A DNA stretch of 64,000 nt from Embiotoca jacksoni (GCA_022577435.1 JAKOON010000067.1:768252-832251), one strand, 5' to 3'; counted from the first letter of the stretch, positions 37,181 to 49,310 are shown. Program-made: numbers and translations. Notes: generated from the sequence alone by a model not told the origin.

Positions 37181-40100
37181 ATGTCGGCTCTGAGGACGTT
37201 TGTCCTGTTGGGACTGAGCTGGACATGTCAAGGTGAGTCAGTCCCACTTTGAACCTACACCTATATGTTTAGCGTGCGTTGAAACTTAAACCTCCGTCTA
37301 CAGAAAGAAAGTTTCATTTGAGAAAAGTGCCATTTATTGTCGAAAGTGTATAATTAAAAATGTGTTTTTTTTAAAAAGGTACCTTAAGCTTTTGGTTTAC
37401 ATATAATTGCTTAAAATGTGGAATGCGTTATTAATCGATTTTTTTTTATTTTTTTTAAATATCCATATTTAGTCTTTTTTCACAAAGTTGTACTTATGTC
37501 AGCAGTTTTGTTTTCTTTATTTGCGTGGTTTTAGTGTTTGAATTCCCTTCAGTTATATCTATATAAATGTAAAAACAATTATTTGTACTCCTTTTTTTCA
37601 CCAGAAAGTCTCCCTTTACTATTTGAGTGAAACAAAAGTGTAAATTTTTTTAAACACGTCTAATTTTGGCTCCATTGTCCACGTTTTTATTTTTTTCTGC
37701 GACAATTTTAATGTCCCCGCACACACCTGCCAAGCCCCATTGTCCAACTCCATCACATTCCTCATTGCCACGGTGACGACCTCCGACCTTTATCAAGTTC
37801 CCGACCCACTCCATTTCCTGTTGCTATTCGCTTCTCCTGGAAACTTCCTGTTTATGTCGGGCCCGTTTCCTGCTCCCTTTAACGGTCCGTATCAGGACCC
37901 ACCTTTCACAGCTCGACCTGCATTGTTGTGAGTTGTTGCTAATGGTCTGAAACAATGAGGCGGTTGAATACGTGGGTGAGTCGGTCTGGAGATAAAATAC
38001 TTAAAGAAAACAGTTTGGTACTCAAATAGGCTGAAATAATGAACCTTCTACTGTTAAATATAATATACGTGTGACGTGGTTCACTTTTTTTTTTTTGGCA
38101 CGGATCTGCGTCTGTGTCCACAGCTGTGTCTGGTGATCCGTGGGGACATTGTCCAGTGAACCGCAAGTGTAAGGACAAGTTTGGAGACGGGTCATGTGAC
38201 AAAGAGTGTACGGAGCCCGAGTGTCTCCGAGACGGCTTCGACTGCCTGAAGGACCGGGGCCACTGCAAGTAAAATAACTTCACTGTTTAATTTCAGCACT
38301 AATATTAGACTTTTTAATTTGAGTTGTAGAACCATTAAAAACTGTTCTATGTTCATGTGAATGTTTTAAATTAGAACATTTTACGGTTTCATTCTTAATC
38401 ACGGTTATTAAGCTTTTATCTATGTTAGTGCTTCTTCTTCTCTCTCCTCCTCCTCCTCCATCTTCTCCTCCTCCTTATTCTTCTTGTTCTTCTGTTTCTT
38501 CCTCTGCTCTTCTTTCTTCTTCTTTTTCCTCCTCCTCTTCCTCCTTCTTCCTCTGCTCCTCCTCCTCCTCCTCCTCAGGGAATCATTTTGTATGTTTAAT
38601 TCCTCAGTATCGTAGTGTGAAGGAATATTAAATGCTGAGATGCTAAAAGAAATTGCAGGCAACCTGGAAGTGCAATAATTAATTATAACAGTTAAAAACA
38701 CTAAAAACTGCATAAAACACACAATTGTAAAATCTGTATTTACATAGATGACGAGTTTAGTCATGAAATGTCCTAAAGTCACCTACAGGCAGCGTAAAAC
38801 CACCGGCGGTACCTGGTTAGTCAGATCCTTCTGTCTCTTTCTTTACGTGCCTTTTAACGCTCCCATCGCGGCTCTCAGTCCGGACCACATTCAGTACTGC
38901 CGCGACCACTACGCCAACTCCCACTGCGAGCAAGGATGCGACAGCGCCCCCTGCGGATGGGACGGCAGCGACTGCTTCAAGCACCAGAGCCCCCTGTGGG
39001 CCAGAGGCACCCTGGTCCTTCACGCCAACATCCCTCAACAGCGCGGCGCCTTCTCCAACAGCTCTCTGCTGTGGGCCCTCAGCGTCCTGCTGCAGTCGCC
39101 GCTCAAGCTGAGAGGCAACGTTCCTCTCGCCGTCAACAGGAACCTGTTCGACTTCGACCCGCAGGAGCTCGCCGACCTGCTGGCTCAGGCGTCGACGGCG
39201 GACTCAAACGGGTGGGTGAAATGTTTCAGGCACGATTCAGAGTCTTAAAAAGTGGAGAGATATTAGATTCATCGATTTAAATTCCTTTCACGGACCGTTT
39301 GAAGTTTTCTTTCTTTTACGCCTCTGTTCACACTTTTGGGTCAAACAACCAACATACATCTTGTGATCTGAGATAATTACCGCAACATGAACTTTGTACA
39401 ATAAGGTTGAAGAGATATGACTCAGACTTTGCTTACCTGTCCTCCCCTGCCGTTTCCTTCCCTCCCTTTCTCTCCCAGCTCCCTCCTTTTCCTCCAAGTG
39501 GACAACAGGCCGTGCTCCCGCTCGCCCTCTACCTGTTTCCCCTACGCCACCGAGGCCGCCAGTTTCCTTCGTGCCGTCATGCTGCTGAAGCCCTCCTCGT
39601 TCCCCGCCCTGCCGGAGCTGAAGGCCATCATCAGCGTGAGAGGTGTCCGAGAGGAAATAGGAAGCAGAGAGGACGAAACGGTGAACAAGGAAGTCAAAGG
39701 TAGGCTCGCGTGTCCTGTCTCCCACACACACACACTTCCAGCTTTGACTTTCGTCCAAACGAAACACCAGAAAACACCTTTGTGTTTCCAGTGTGTAATT
39801 GTTTTTTAGTTGTTGTTTTTTTAAAGGCATTTGTTAACACATTTTAAGATTTTCTAATCGAGACAAATAATATACATTTTCTTCATTAGTGCAGCCACAA
39901 TTAAAAGTATTATTTCGTTCTTTCGTTCAAAGAACCGACCCCTGCCTGGCTGTGGGCCGTGGTTGCCATAGCAATAGGCCTGCTTCTTGTGCTGCCCCTG
40001 GTGGTGTTCCTAGCGGTGAGGAGGGTGAGGCGGCGGCGGGCGGAGAGGAACTGCAGCGACCGGCCGAGACACCGGTCCAAAGCCACCGAGCAGGACGGCA

Positions 40101-43100
40101 AACCTAAGGCCTGGGTACCTCACGTGGCCCAGCAAGAACAACAACGGGTCAGAACCAGCAGAGAGAAAGAGAAGCTCAGCCTGAGGAAGAAGAAGAAGGC
40201 GAAGGAGGCGGAGAAGAAGAGGAGGAGGGAGCCGCTGGGGGAGGACGCCATCCGAATGCGGTGAGAGGATGTTTTGACTGCTGGAGGAATGATGTCAGGG
40301 TTTTCTGAAACTCATCCGGTTCAGTTATTACAAAGACTGAACGTCAGTTTTTCCTGTCGCTCACGTGACGGTTCCCTTTAACTTCTGTCCTGGAAAACGT
40401 CTCTCCTTTACATGCATTTATTACACATTACATTTCCCTAAAGCAGGTGAAAAGCAAACTTCCCATAAACTTTAAAATTACAATCTGTAAGATCTCCATT
40501 TTGGTCTCTTTGGCGGCCCCTATGGTCATAAGCGGTAATTGCAGCTGTGTTTTTGGACTTTATTTCTTAAACATCCAAAGCAGTTTGTAATACTGCAGAT
40601 GTATTGGGCTTCCTTCAGTGGGCACCATCCTCAATCAGCATCGGGTTCCCTGATACAGCGAGAGATGGTGATTAAACAGACGTTTATTTAGATTTAAATA
40701 TTTGAGATTATTTATCTCATTCTTTCGTCTGTGAATATTGGTGCTTAAATAATTAGTTTTTATATGAGCAGATATCCTGGGTGCCCTGGAGGTTTAGTGG
40801 GAAAGGACGCAATATTTTCTGTTGAGTTGCTGCTGAGAACCTTTGCTGCAATCTTTATTATCTTTCTGTCCTGTTATTCTATCAAATAAAGGGAAAAATA
40901 GCATTCAAATCTTTTAGATTTGATGAGAAAACTTGTGGTCCTGAGGCAGTAAATATACAGTCCTGTATTCTTGTGTTTGGAAGTGATCCAGAGCTCTTTG
41001 GTAACCAATTAATAAAAAAATTAAAATAAAAAAAAGAGGAAAGGAGAACAGTTTCTCAATGTGTCGTATCCAAACTGCTCTGTTGGTTTTCAGGCCTCTC
41101 AAACGGGACCAGGATGTAGGAAGTGACACGGACTTCACCCAGAGTTCAATGGAAGACATCAACGTGAGGTGCTCCAGGCGCCAGGAGGACATGTCCATCT
41201 GTGACCACAGGACCCAGGAGCAGAAACACTACCGGGCCGCGCCCTCTCAGAACCGCAGGCCTGTACAACGTAAGGGAACATCAGCACGTTATCCGTGAAC
41301 GATCTTCTATTAGTGTCCTTCATGCTTAAATGGGTCTTGTTTTTTATCCGTCAGCTCCACCTAGAGGATGGGAGAGGAACGCCATACCTCCTCCTCTGCT
41401 CAGCCCTCCTCAGCAGGTCTGTTTTTTATTATTTTTTTTACAGTGTTCATTTAAGTATTAAGTCAGTATTATTCAGGACCATTTGGTGACTTTAGGGAAA
41501 TGATGACCTTCTGTATCTTTTGTTAATATTTCACTTTCTTTCTTAAATGCTTAGAAAAACAGAAAACTCTTAAACTCCGACGATGTGAGTGTGTTGTACG
41601 TGTCGTACGTTCACTTTGGTTCTCGTCGTGCCGGCAGTCTGCAGAGTGGTGCGGCCCGGACGGCTCCGTGGTTCTGATCCGAGCGGTGCGTAGCGGGCTG
41701 GACCGGGTGGTGTTGGAGCTGCTGCGAGCGGGAGTGCCGGTCAACAACACAGATCATACTGGTAACGCTTCCCTGTCCTGCTTCGTCCTGTTGCTTTGGA
41801 GGCCTGAAGAAATATATACTGTACCTGCCCAAATGCAATGTGTGGTCATAGCAGTTCAAAGCTGGGGAAAAAAAACAAACATGTGCCAGACTGGTCCTGT
41901 TGCAGCACAGCGACGTGGATGGAGCAGGAGGAAGAAGTCATTACAGTGTTCCAAGTTTGTTTGCTTGATCAACATCAGGCCCCGAGTTACACGTTTTTGT
42001 GTTCAACGTTCACGTTTCAAGAGGTCCAAGACGGGTCGGGAGACACCAGGTGGGTTTTTATTTCACGTTGCCGGCGTTTGCGTCGCCGTGAATTCGTTCC
42101 CCGAAGGGTCGAACTGGACCTTCTGAGGGAAAACATCCCATGCAAACCGGCTGAACTGTGTCGCCATGGCAACAGGGTTCTCCATGGCCCTGTAAGGTTT
42201 GACTTCATATAAAAATCTGACGTTCCCACGGTGACATCACAAATGTTCACGTTACAAGTGATCACGTTAACTCGGGCGCTGATGTTGATCGAGAGGCGAC
42301 GCTCGGACTAGTTCCTCCTGGAGGTTATTTCTGCCTCCTGCTCCGTTCCCGCGCCAGGAGCAGTCTGACCCGGTTGATCGGCCTTCGTTACAGCTCATGA
42401 TCGAGCCATTATTTTCTGACGCCTGTACACCGAGGGGTTGAGTGAGTTGTAACTTACCCCGTCTCTCTCACATCCTCTTTTTGTGTCCCTCCTCTCCTCT
42501 CCTTTCTTTTCATCACTTCCTCTCCCCCTCCTCCTCCTCCTCCTCCTCCTCCTCCTCCTCCAGCTCCCCTGCTGCCCTCCTCTGACTCAGAACAAAGTTA
42601 ATGAGTTCTGGGGCTCGAAGCGCAGGTCGATGGACCTATTAGCTTCGTGGCTCATCCCTCTTTTCTTCTTCTTGCTTTTTGCATCCTTTCTGTCTCTTTC
42701 TACATCCCTTTTTTTTCTTTTTTTTTTTTTTGGCTGAGGCAGCTCATCTCCACACCTCCCTCCCCCCCCCCTCCCTCCCTCTCTTCACCACCTGGGCTGG
42801 ACTCTGTTGTGTAATGGTTGTTTCATTGGCTGACTTACTCCCTCCCTTCTTCCCTCTCACCTCCCCTCCACTCACACCGTCTCTCTCAGGGAGATCCGCT
42901 CTGCACTGGGCATGCTCAGTGAACCACCTGTCCCTGGCGCGGACCCTCATCCGCTACGGGGCGGCCGTGGACCTGCAAGACAACAAGGTAAGCTCTGAGT
43001 CTACGCTGTCAGTTACAGCATTTTTTTTCTGTGCCTCCTCTAAGACACCTCAGCTGTACTTCTGATTATTTCTCTGTCAGGGCGAGACGGCGCTCTTCCT

Positions 43101-44329
43101 CTCCGCGCTCCACGGTTGCTACGACACCGCCCGGCTTCTCCTCCTCCACGGGGCCAACCTCCTGCTGCACGACCGGAGGGGACGCCGTCCCATCGACGTG
43201 GCCAGAGAGGGCGTGCACCACCAGGTTCTGGAGCTCCTGTTGGCCCATCAGATGAGCAGGGGGCCGGTCCCCGTCGACTCCACCACCGACGTCATGTGGG
43301 AGGAGCGCACTCTGATGTACTCGCCGTGGGTCGGATCACAAGGCCTGCCCGGTAGAAGCGCCTCCTTCTCTGGGATCGTCGCGCATCGGGACATGACCCC
43401 GCCGCCACAGAAGTAAGGTTTCAGAAATAAAACGCACGCACACGGACACAGATGGACAACTATTAGAGTTACGGTTGATTAAAACAAGCAATATGAGGCT
43501 AATCCAGAAGTGTCCTCAGCTGCAATACCAGCGGGTGCCACTAGAGGTCGGCTCCAAAAAGCCTCCGGCTCCATAGACTCCCATTCAACTTCGCTCATCA
43601 AATACGAAGTCAATAAACCGTTTCTATTAATTACCAATAGAAACGTTTTTTACGCTGAATTTACACTCATAAAATGTTACATTTTTCGAAATACAGTTAT
43701 GAATTCAACAACCTACTTAGATAAAGTAATTTGTGTTTTTTTTTTTTTTTATGTAAGTAGTTCTGTTATGTTTATATGAGAAATTATTTCGCAATAGTTT
43801 AATATTTTGCTGACTTTCTAATCTTGCCAGTGATTGGTCGATGGCCCGAGTGCAGTACCCCGCCCCTCAGAACTGGCGGCCACAGCTCAACCAATCAGCA
43901 ACAGCGCTGGTCCCTCCGAGAGTGATGGGCCGCTCCCCTCGGCCAATCAGCACCTTGCAGGAGGTGACCTCAGAGGACGAGGATCGTGACCGGCATCTGG
44001 AAGCCCCCAGAGCCGCGACGCCTCACTTCCTGTCCCCGCAGCCTGCCCCGCGGCAGCGCTCCTTCTCCTGCACCCAGCATGCACTGCAGCGCCGCTCCAG
44101 CGCCCACCAGCCGGAGCCCAACTATCTCATCGTGACGGACAGAACATCCAGCAAGCCCATAGAGAGGGTGGTGGTCGCCCCTCCCACGGACGCTGCCCCC
44201 CCGACAGACCGCCGGCCGGTCGTAAACGGCGACAGCAGAGCAGAACAAGCAGCGGTGAGCTCGACGGAGCAGAAACCCAGAGGTGAAAGGTCAAACAACA
44301 CCAGTGACTCCACACAAACAGCCTTGTAG
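37181..44329 (+). CDS. notchl: Notch-like receptor without EGF repeats
   Basis: Eleven exons: 37181-37232, 38124-38268, 38879-39211, 39479-39699, 39933-40260, 41094-41269, 41355-41416, 41638-41761, 42890-42987, 43081-43412, 43831-44329. Phases close to 789 aa, against over 2000 for typical Notch. Signal peptide 1-17 (MSALRTFVLLGLSWTCQ) leads almost directly into LNR-B (DPWGHC..FGDGSCDKEC..DGFDC) and LNR-C (YCRDHYANSHCEQGC..WDGSDC). A heterodimerisation domain follows (LQVDNRPCSRSPSTCF), then a membrane helix at 256-279. Inside the cell are a RAM motif AWVP (310-313), KKRRREPLGED (345-355), about four ankyrin repeats (440-580; SALHWACSVNHLSLARTLI, GETALFLSALHG) and a Pro/Ser-rich tail. EGF repeats, LNR-A, a basic furin S1 site and ankyrin 1-3 are absent. 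Gamma-secretase release of a CSL-binding fragment is inferred from family knowledge. The symbol is the teleost name I recall for this gene. Confidence 0.92.
38430..38577 (+). repeat. Pyrimidine tract (CTT/CTC-rich) in notchl intron 2
   Basis: About 150 bp of almost pure C and T on the coding strand, built from TCTTCTTC and TCCTCCTCC words. Similar C/T tracts occur in intron 8 at 42484-42562 and 42690-42790. They cause false open frames of Ser, Leu or Arg/Lys/Glu runs. Confidence 0.9.
40479..40570 (+). repeat. Dispersed repeat fragment in notchl intron 5
   Basis: Contains TAAGATCTCCATTTTGGTCT and CCCCTATGGTCATAAGCGGT, then AATTGCAGCTGTGTTTTTGG, which I recognise from memory as part of an abundant teleost repeat. 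Confidence 0.45.
42030..42260 (+). repeat. Dispersed repeat, family 2, copy 2
   Basis: In notchl intron 8. It shares GACCTTCTGAGG, GCAAACCGGCTGAACTGTG, CGCCATGGCAAC and GGTTCTCC with 28640-28910, in the same order. Confidence 0.7.
43520..43622 (-). repeat. Dispersed repeat, family 1, copy 3
   Basis: In notchl intron 10, reverse complement of the copies at 5195 and 6655: GCCACTAGAGGTCGGCTCCA, AAAAGCCTCCGGCTCCATAG and ACTCCCATTCAACTT. Confidence 0.75.
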
Positions 44330-45140
44330 AAACAAACTCAACCTGCTGAAGCTTTGAGAGTTTTAATCTCAGTCCAAAGCAGAAGGTTCATCAGGAGGCT
44401 CACAGCTGAACTGCCTCTCATTATTATCCAACATGCATCAGTTGAGGGGGGGTCACGTCCAGCCGCCAGTTTGCAGGTGAGTCTCTTCTACTTTCTCTGC
44501 AGTTCAGCTGCTTTCTGGTAACAAAACCAGAAAAAAAACTAAACAAGAGCTCGCAGGAATCTCCAGGTGTAAGAACTGTTTGAGTGGAGGGACGGGAGAA
44601 ATCTACTGAAGTGGCCGCGACGTGGCGGCGACACGTGGAAGCACTGGATCAGAAACAAACTTTTTGATCACTTATTCAGAGTTCCTTGTGGCCCAGGACG
44701 CTTCCCAGAACATCTCCCCAGTTTGGTCTGAGCGGATCGGATCCCACCTGTACGTAGACCGGCCCACTCGTGATTGGACCCCACAGGATCAATTTCAATG
44801 CCAAATGTAGTTGTTAGATTCTTGTGAAATAAGCTTTACTCTGAGATGTTCCTCCTCTAATTACCTCCCTTTTTTTTTTTTTTTTTTTTACTCAGCCTCA
44901 CATAAATTATTGTTTTTTTTTGTTGTTATTGTTGTGTTTTGTGTGGGAGAGGAAACTTGTTGTAAATTTTCTGTTACTCGGCACAGTCAAATAAATAATA
45001 AAATAAAATGTCTGACATGGATTCCTGTTGAATATATGATGAAAATGTCTTGCAGCAGCTTGTATTCTGATTTTTGCAGAAACATTCAAGGCGAAATAAT
45101 AAAAGAACGACGCAGACGTCAGAATGCTGCTGATGGATGC

Positions 45141-45146
45141 AATAAA
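45141..45146 (+). terminator. Candidate polyadenylation signal of notchl
   Basis: GCAATAAAGTGAC about 810 nt after the stop. Earlier AATAAA words lie in an AT-rich stretch at about 44990-45005. Confidence 0.35.
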
Positions 45147-45794
45147 GTGACTTTTCATGCATTTCTTATGGATTTTTGTACATTGTGTCATCGTGACTGT
45201 TTGTCTTTCATCATGAATCAGGAGCACTGTTGTACTGTATGCCAGAGTTCTTCTGGTGACATTTATTCTGCAAGATATTAACTGAGAAGCTGAAAAACTC
45301 TTCCAGCAAATAATTTCTTTTTAAATCCTAATTATCAAGTGTATTTTATAGATACTTGGTTTATGTTTGAAATTTGAATTATAGATTTTTTTTTTGTTGT
45401 TGTTTTTAACATTTTGACATACGAATTTGAGAGGACATTGAAGAAGATGTAACAGGAACTGAAATGTCCTCTCTGCCGTGAATTAATTGGGGATTGCGCA
45501 TGCAGAGCTGGCACGTGCCTGTGATACACATTCAAACACACGCAAAGGATCAAAAGGTTTTCTGAATTTAGTGCCTTTGAATCAAAACGTTCCTCTTCAG
45601 TTAGAACCAACAGTTTCTAGGTTGCTTCTCAAAAGACACAATAAATTCACGTGATGAAACAGTTCACTGTTTTACTTCAAAAACAGTTTGAGTTGAATAA
45701 AACAAAGTAAAAATCGTTCGAGGAAAATATTCAAATTCCCTCTTTCAGCGTTATTTTAGAGAAACATGTCCTCAGATTAAAGAAGTGTTAGAGG

Positions 45795-45935
45795 TTCTCG
45801 TGGGAAAGGTGGAAATGGCGCCCCATTTACAATTTTACAACCTGTTAAAACTGATACGTCTCCGCAAAAGGTGGCGCACAGAGGAGACACTTCCCCCGTT
45901 CTCACGGTGCATTCCCTAACGGTTGAGATGCAAAT
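45795..45935 (+). repeat. Local repeat unit D
   Basis: It has CTCGTGGGAAAGGTGG, CCCATTTACA, CCTGTTAAAACTGATACGTC, GAGGAGACAC and an octamer ATGCAAAT. These match, in the same order, the minus strand of units A (48690-48870), B (49150-49310) and C (50700-50900). It lies in the opposite orientation to those three. Confidence 0.5.
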
Positions 45936-46501
45936 GGCTGGAAGAGCTGTTCCGTTGTATAAACGAGTCTTTAAAGTGATGCAAATAAATAATCGGAGAG
46001 CAGAAGAGCAGTTTTACGCACACCAGAAGTACCATACTCTTTCAGCAGATAAGCCTAAACAGAGACTAAACAGTCATAGGCTTAGAGCAGCATTTCCAGC
46101 TCTCAGTTTAATCTCTGTTTAAACAGGTAAAACAATTACCTCATTTAATGTCAATGCCAAAGCAGAAGAAACACGCATTACGCACGAGAATGGCAGCTTT
46201 TACGCACGACTCCTTATCCGTTTGAATTTTGTTGTTGTTGTTGTTGAAACTGAACTATAAACTCATAAACTGGCAGAAGAAGAACTTGGGATTTGAAAAT
46301 CTTTTTTCTGAATGTTTTGGGGGGCACGTGCATGTTTGTTGCAGTTTTCCAAAGTAAAGGATCAGGCTCATTTCATTGTGTGAAACGTCACCACATGGTG
46401 CCGCTCAGCCTCGCGCGTGTGATAGCACGAGTCCACACTTCTGCTCAAGACACGTGTCAGCATATAATAAATGAACTCACACATTTAATTGATTTTTCCT
46501 T

Positions 46502-46507
46502 TTTATT
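46502..46507 (-). terminator. Candidate polyadenylation signal, first Hes-like gene
   Basis: AATAAA on the minus strand, about 275 nt after the WRPWP stop. Confidence 0.45.
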
Positions 46508-46777
46508 TATTTACAAACGAAAAACGAAATAAGTTAAGGTGCAAAAAAGGTTTCACAAATGAACACAAATAACACGAGTTGGCCTGAACAGGCTGTAGCA
46601 GCTCTCGGCGTGATCAATATATATATACAAAATGGAAATTAACCAGAATTTACAAACAAACAGGAAGCCTGTGGCTAATACATTGCACTGAAATTGTCCC
46701 AAAATGACCAGCACGTGCTGTTGAATGAATATTAATCAGCACGTTATAGTTCTGTTTCTGAAGACCGTGCGTGGTGA

Positions 46778-47655
46778 TCAGGGCCAGGGTCTCCAGAAAC
46801 ACCGGTTGACCGGGAGGCACTGAAGGAGGTTCGGTTTGCCGGCTCGATTGGCTGCTCCGTGGGATTGTTGGGGAGTCGTTGGAGCGCCACGTGGTTCTCC
46901 GTGAGACTGACTACAACCGGGCGCGTTTAAGCCAGGCATGCACCGGCTGTGCCCGGCCTTGTGCACCAGCATCTGCAGCATATACCTGGAGGACTTCCTG
47001 AGGAGCACAGAGCGGGGGGGGGGAGTGAGTTTCAGTCCCGCTGCAGACGCAGACGTAGACGCCTGCAGAGTCTGCACGGGAGAAGCGCGCAGCAAAAGAA
47101 GCATCCAGCGCTTCTCCGAGCCTCAGGCTTTTCCCCTGAGGCCCCAGGAAGTGAGCAGCTCTTTGCACGCAGGTGGAGAAGCCGTCGTGGAAGGAGTGTT
47201 TCTGGCCTCCACCTCCAGCTCTTTTGATAGTGTTCTGGAGGAAGAGGACTGTGTGCTCCAGTATCTCAGCTTTCTCCACTCTGCGCTGAGTCTCCTAGGA
47301 CACAAATAAAGAGTCGATGAGCAGTTTCTCAGCCTCACGCAGAAACCTTCAGTCTTATGCGATGAACACATGACGAACACACGGACCACCTGAGGCATGT
47401 TTCCTTTACCTGTCGATAAAGCAGAAGAACCTTCAGGCTCTCCAGGCTGCGGTTTATTCTCTCTCTTCTGCGTCTTTCCACCTCAGGTTTAAGACTCTAA
47501 AAAACAGCAATTAAATCCAAATTAATTAATAAAATGCATCTCAAGAAAAACAAGCTGTATGCTGCAAAATAATCTGTATTATTTCATGAAAGCATAAATG
47601 GTCCACATACCTTCCTCTTGGCCTTTGCGTCCTCAACATCTTGAAGCACTTTCAT
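46778..47655 (-). CDS. Hes7/Her7-type bHLH-Orange repressor, frameshifted
   Basis: Three exons: 47655-47611 (MKVLQDVEDAKAKRK), 47496-47410 (basic region and helix 1, LKPEVERRRRERINRSLESL) and 47294-46778 (helix 2 AEILEHTVLFLQ, Orange domain HSFHDGFSTCVQRAAHFL, C-terminal WRPWP). Hes proteins bind N/E-box DNA and recruit Groucho/TLE through WRPWP; Hes7 and Her7 act in the somite clock. The Hes proline is present in the basic region. The first part of exon 3 and the WRPWP part lie in different frames: exon 3 is 517 nt, one more than a multiple of three. The switch fits one extra base in the run of ten G at 47014-47023. With nine G the product would be 215 aa and similar throughout to the paralogue at 52934. 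This is an assembly or sequencing slip, a polymorphism, or a truncating mutation that removes WRPWP. Confidence 0.85.
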
Positions 47656-47743
47656 GATTGTAATTCGGGAGATCTTTAGCAGTAAACTGTAGCTCTGTGT
47701 CTGTCATTCACCTCATAATCTGACCACGGGCTTCAGTGAGGGC

Positions 47744-47750
47744 TTTTAAG
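47744..47750 (-). promoter_or_regulatory. TATA-like element, first Hes-like gene
   Basis: CCTTAAAAGCC on the minus strand, about 90 bp upstream of the start codon. It is a weak TATA variant. Confidence 0.3.
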
Positions 47751-48689
47751 GCAGTAGTGGGCGTAACTTTACGACCCTCCCACCAACAGTCACAAACTTT
47801 ATTTCACTACGTCACTTTAATAGTCCAAAGATAGTCAACAAACTAAGTTTGGCAGCCTTTAATGTCTATAAAATGTTTTTTTTTGTTTTGTTTTTTTAAA
47901 CACCATGTTGTGATATTTTTTTTGTAGTTTAAGCTCTGTCAAAACTGGAGAGTATCAGTGAACAAATAAAGGTTGTTATTATTAAAACATTAAATCAAAA
48001 TCAGGAATGTTAACTATATATATTTTAATCCCTTTTTGCCTTAAGATGCTTTTCTTAGTCATTTATTTTAACACATTTTGACAGGAACCTGAATGCAGAC
48101 TGAATGGCGCGCCAGCAGGACCCTTCACTAATCCGCTGGCGCGTGCAGCCGCCCGGTGTTACCGGCACACGCCTGTGAAAGGTGTCATGAGCTCGTGTGA
48201 CGCTTATTTACATATGTGGCAAACATCCGACATGTCAGCGGGAAGTCCAGACAAATGAAGGAGCGCTTTCACGCCATTCTCATGAATGGAGAAATGAGAT
48301 GTGTCCACATTCAGCCGGTTCTGAGGAGTGGTGACAGAAAAAGTGTGGCGCGTGGAACCGAGAAATTAAGTGAAATCTAAAACATTTGAACTGAGCCCTC
48401 ATTCAGTGATTGAGGCTTTCATTAGTTCTACAAAACTGCAAAGAAGGAAACCGTTATGTCATGCGTAAAATCCTTCCCTTCACGCGCGATTCACCAAACT
48501 GTTGTTTCTTTATTTGTGGATGTAAAACTAACCAAATAGAAAACTGTATTCAAAATATGTCTTTTAATCAACAAACAATCTGCAAAGTCGCTGCAGAATG
48601 TTGGGAACTCTGTGCGTAAAACCACTTCATGCATAGCTTTGAAGATCTGCGAAATAATGGGATTAAAATCAAAGGGTCGCTGTGCGTAC

Positions 48690-48870
48690 TTGTGTAAAAT
48701 GGCCTTTTAGAGGCCTGCGCATGGGAACCTGACACCAGCTCTCCTCCCAAACACCAGTCATTACAACGTATCGACTCTAACAGGTAATGAAGTGTGAATT
48801 GAGCACCCTGCTTGATTTTCCCATGAGAGAGAGTTGGGTGAGGAAATCCCACGTTCACATCTAAAGCGCT
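48690..48870 (-). repeat. Local repeat unit A
   Basis: Plus-strand landmarks: GCGCATGGGAACCTGA, CTCTCCTCCCA, CTAACAGGTAATGAAGTGTG. The same landmarks in the same order and spacing occur in units B and C. The class is unknown. Confidence 0.5.
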
Positions 48871-49149
48871 GAAATTCGCATCCAACACCGATTAAAACCA
48901 AAATCAGGTTGAGCTGTCGTCTTTAATCAGATAATCTAACAAGATTTATCTTTTAATATACATTTTCCAGCAACTTAAAAAGCAGCACATTTTTACCGTA
49001 TGAATTTTTAAGGACAACAACAGCACGCGTAAAATCCATCCTTTTACGCACGTCTCTTCAAATTAGTGGGTTAAGTTCCATTTTTATAACGAAAAGACAA
49101 AGTATTTTTGGACTTTTGTCATAACATGCCGTGATTATTTTGAATGCCA

Positions 49150-49310
49150 CACATGCGTGGTGCGTGGGAACTCGAGAGTCACCTCTCCTCCAAGCACACT
49201 TTCAGAATGATGTATCAGTTTTAACAGGTAATAAAGTGAGGATCCAGCTTCCTGCTCCACATCTCCACGACGAGAACGAGCTGCGGGACAGTCTCCCACT
49301 GTCACACCTA
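49150..49310 (-). repeat. Local repeat unit B
   Basis: Plus-strand landmarks: GTGCGTGGGAACTCGAGAG, CTCTCCTCCAAGCACAC, AATGATGTATCAG, TTTTAACAGGTAATAAAGTG, then CAGTCTCCCAC. About 120 bp upstream is a GCGTAAAATCCATCC/CTTTTACGC inverted repeat. Confidence 0.5.

Larger units (their letters stand above)
44330..46501. other. notchl 3' UTR and intergenic
   Basis: After the notchl stop there is no further coding exon. AATAAA at 45141-45146 is a plausible 3' end. From 45.8 kb the DNA carries unit D of the repeat cluster described below and TTTTACGCA motifs at 46012 and 46198. Confidence 0.5.

Noticed and set aside
37233..38123. Hidden EGF-repeat exons in intron 1 of the Notch-like gene
   Set aside because: No cysteine-patterned frame with splice sites in the 890-bp intron. 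Exons 1 and 2 already join in phase.
38422..38782. Arg/Lys/Glu-rich frame on the minus strand and Ser/Pro-rich frame on the plus strand
   Set aside because: Artefact of the CTT/CTC tract in notchl intron 2.
41417..41637. Hidden ankyrin 1-3 exons before exon 8
   Set aside because: The 221-bp intron has no ankyrin-like frame, and exons 7 and 8 join cleanly in phase 0.
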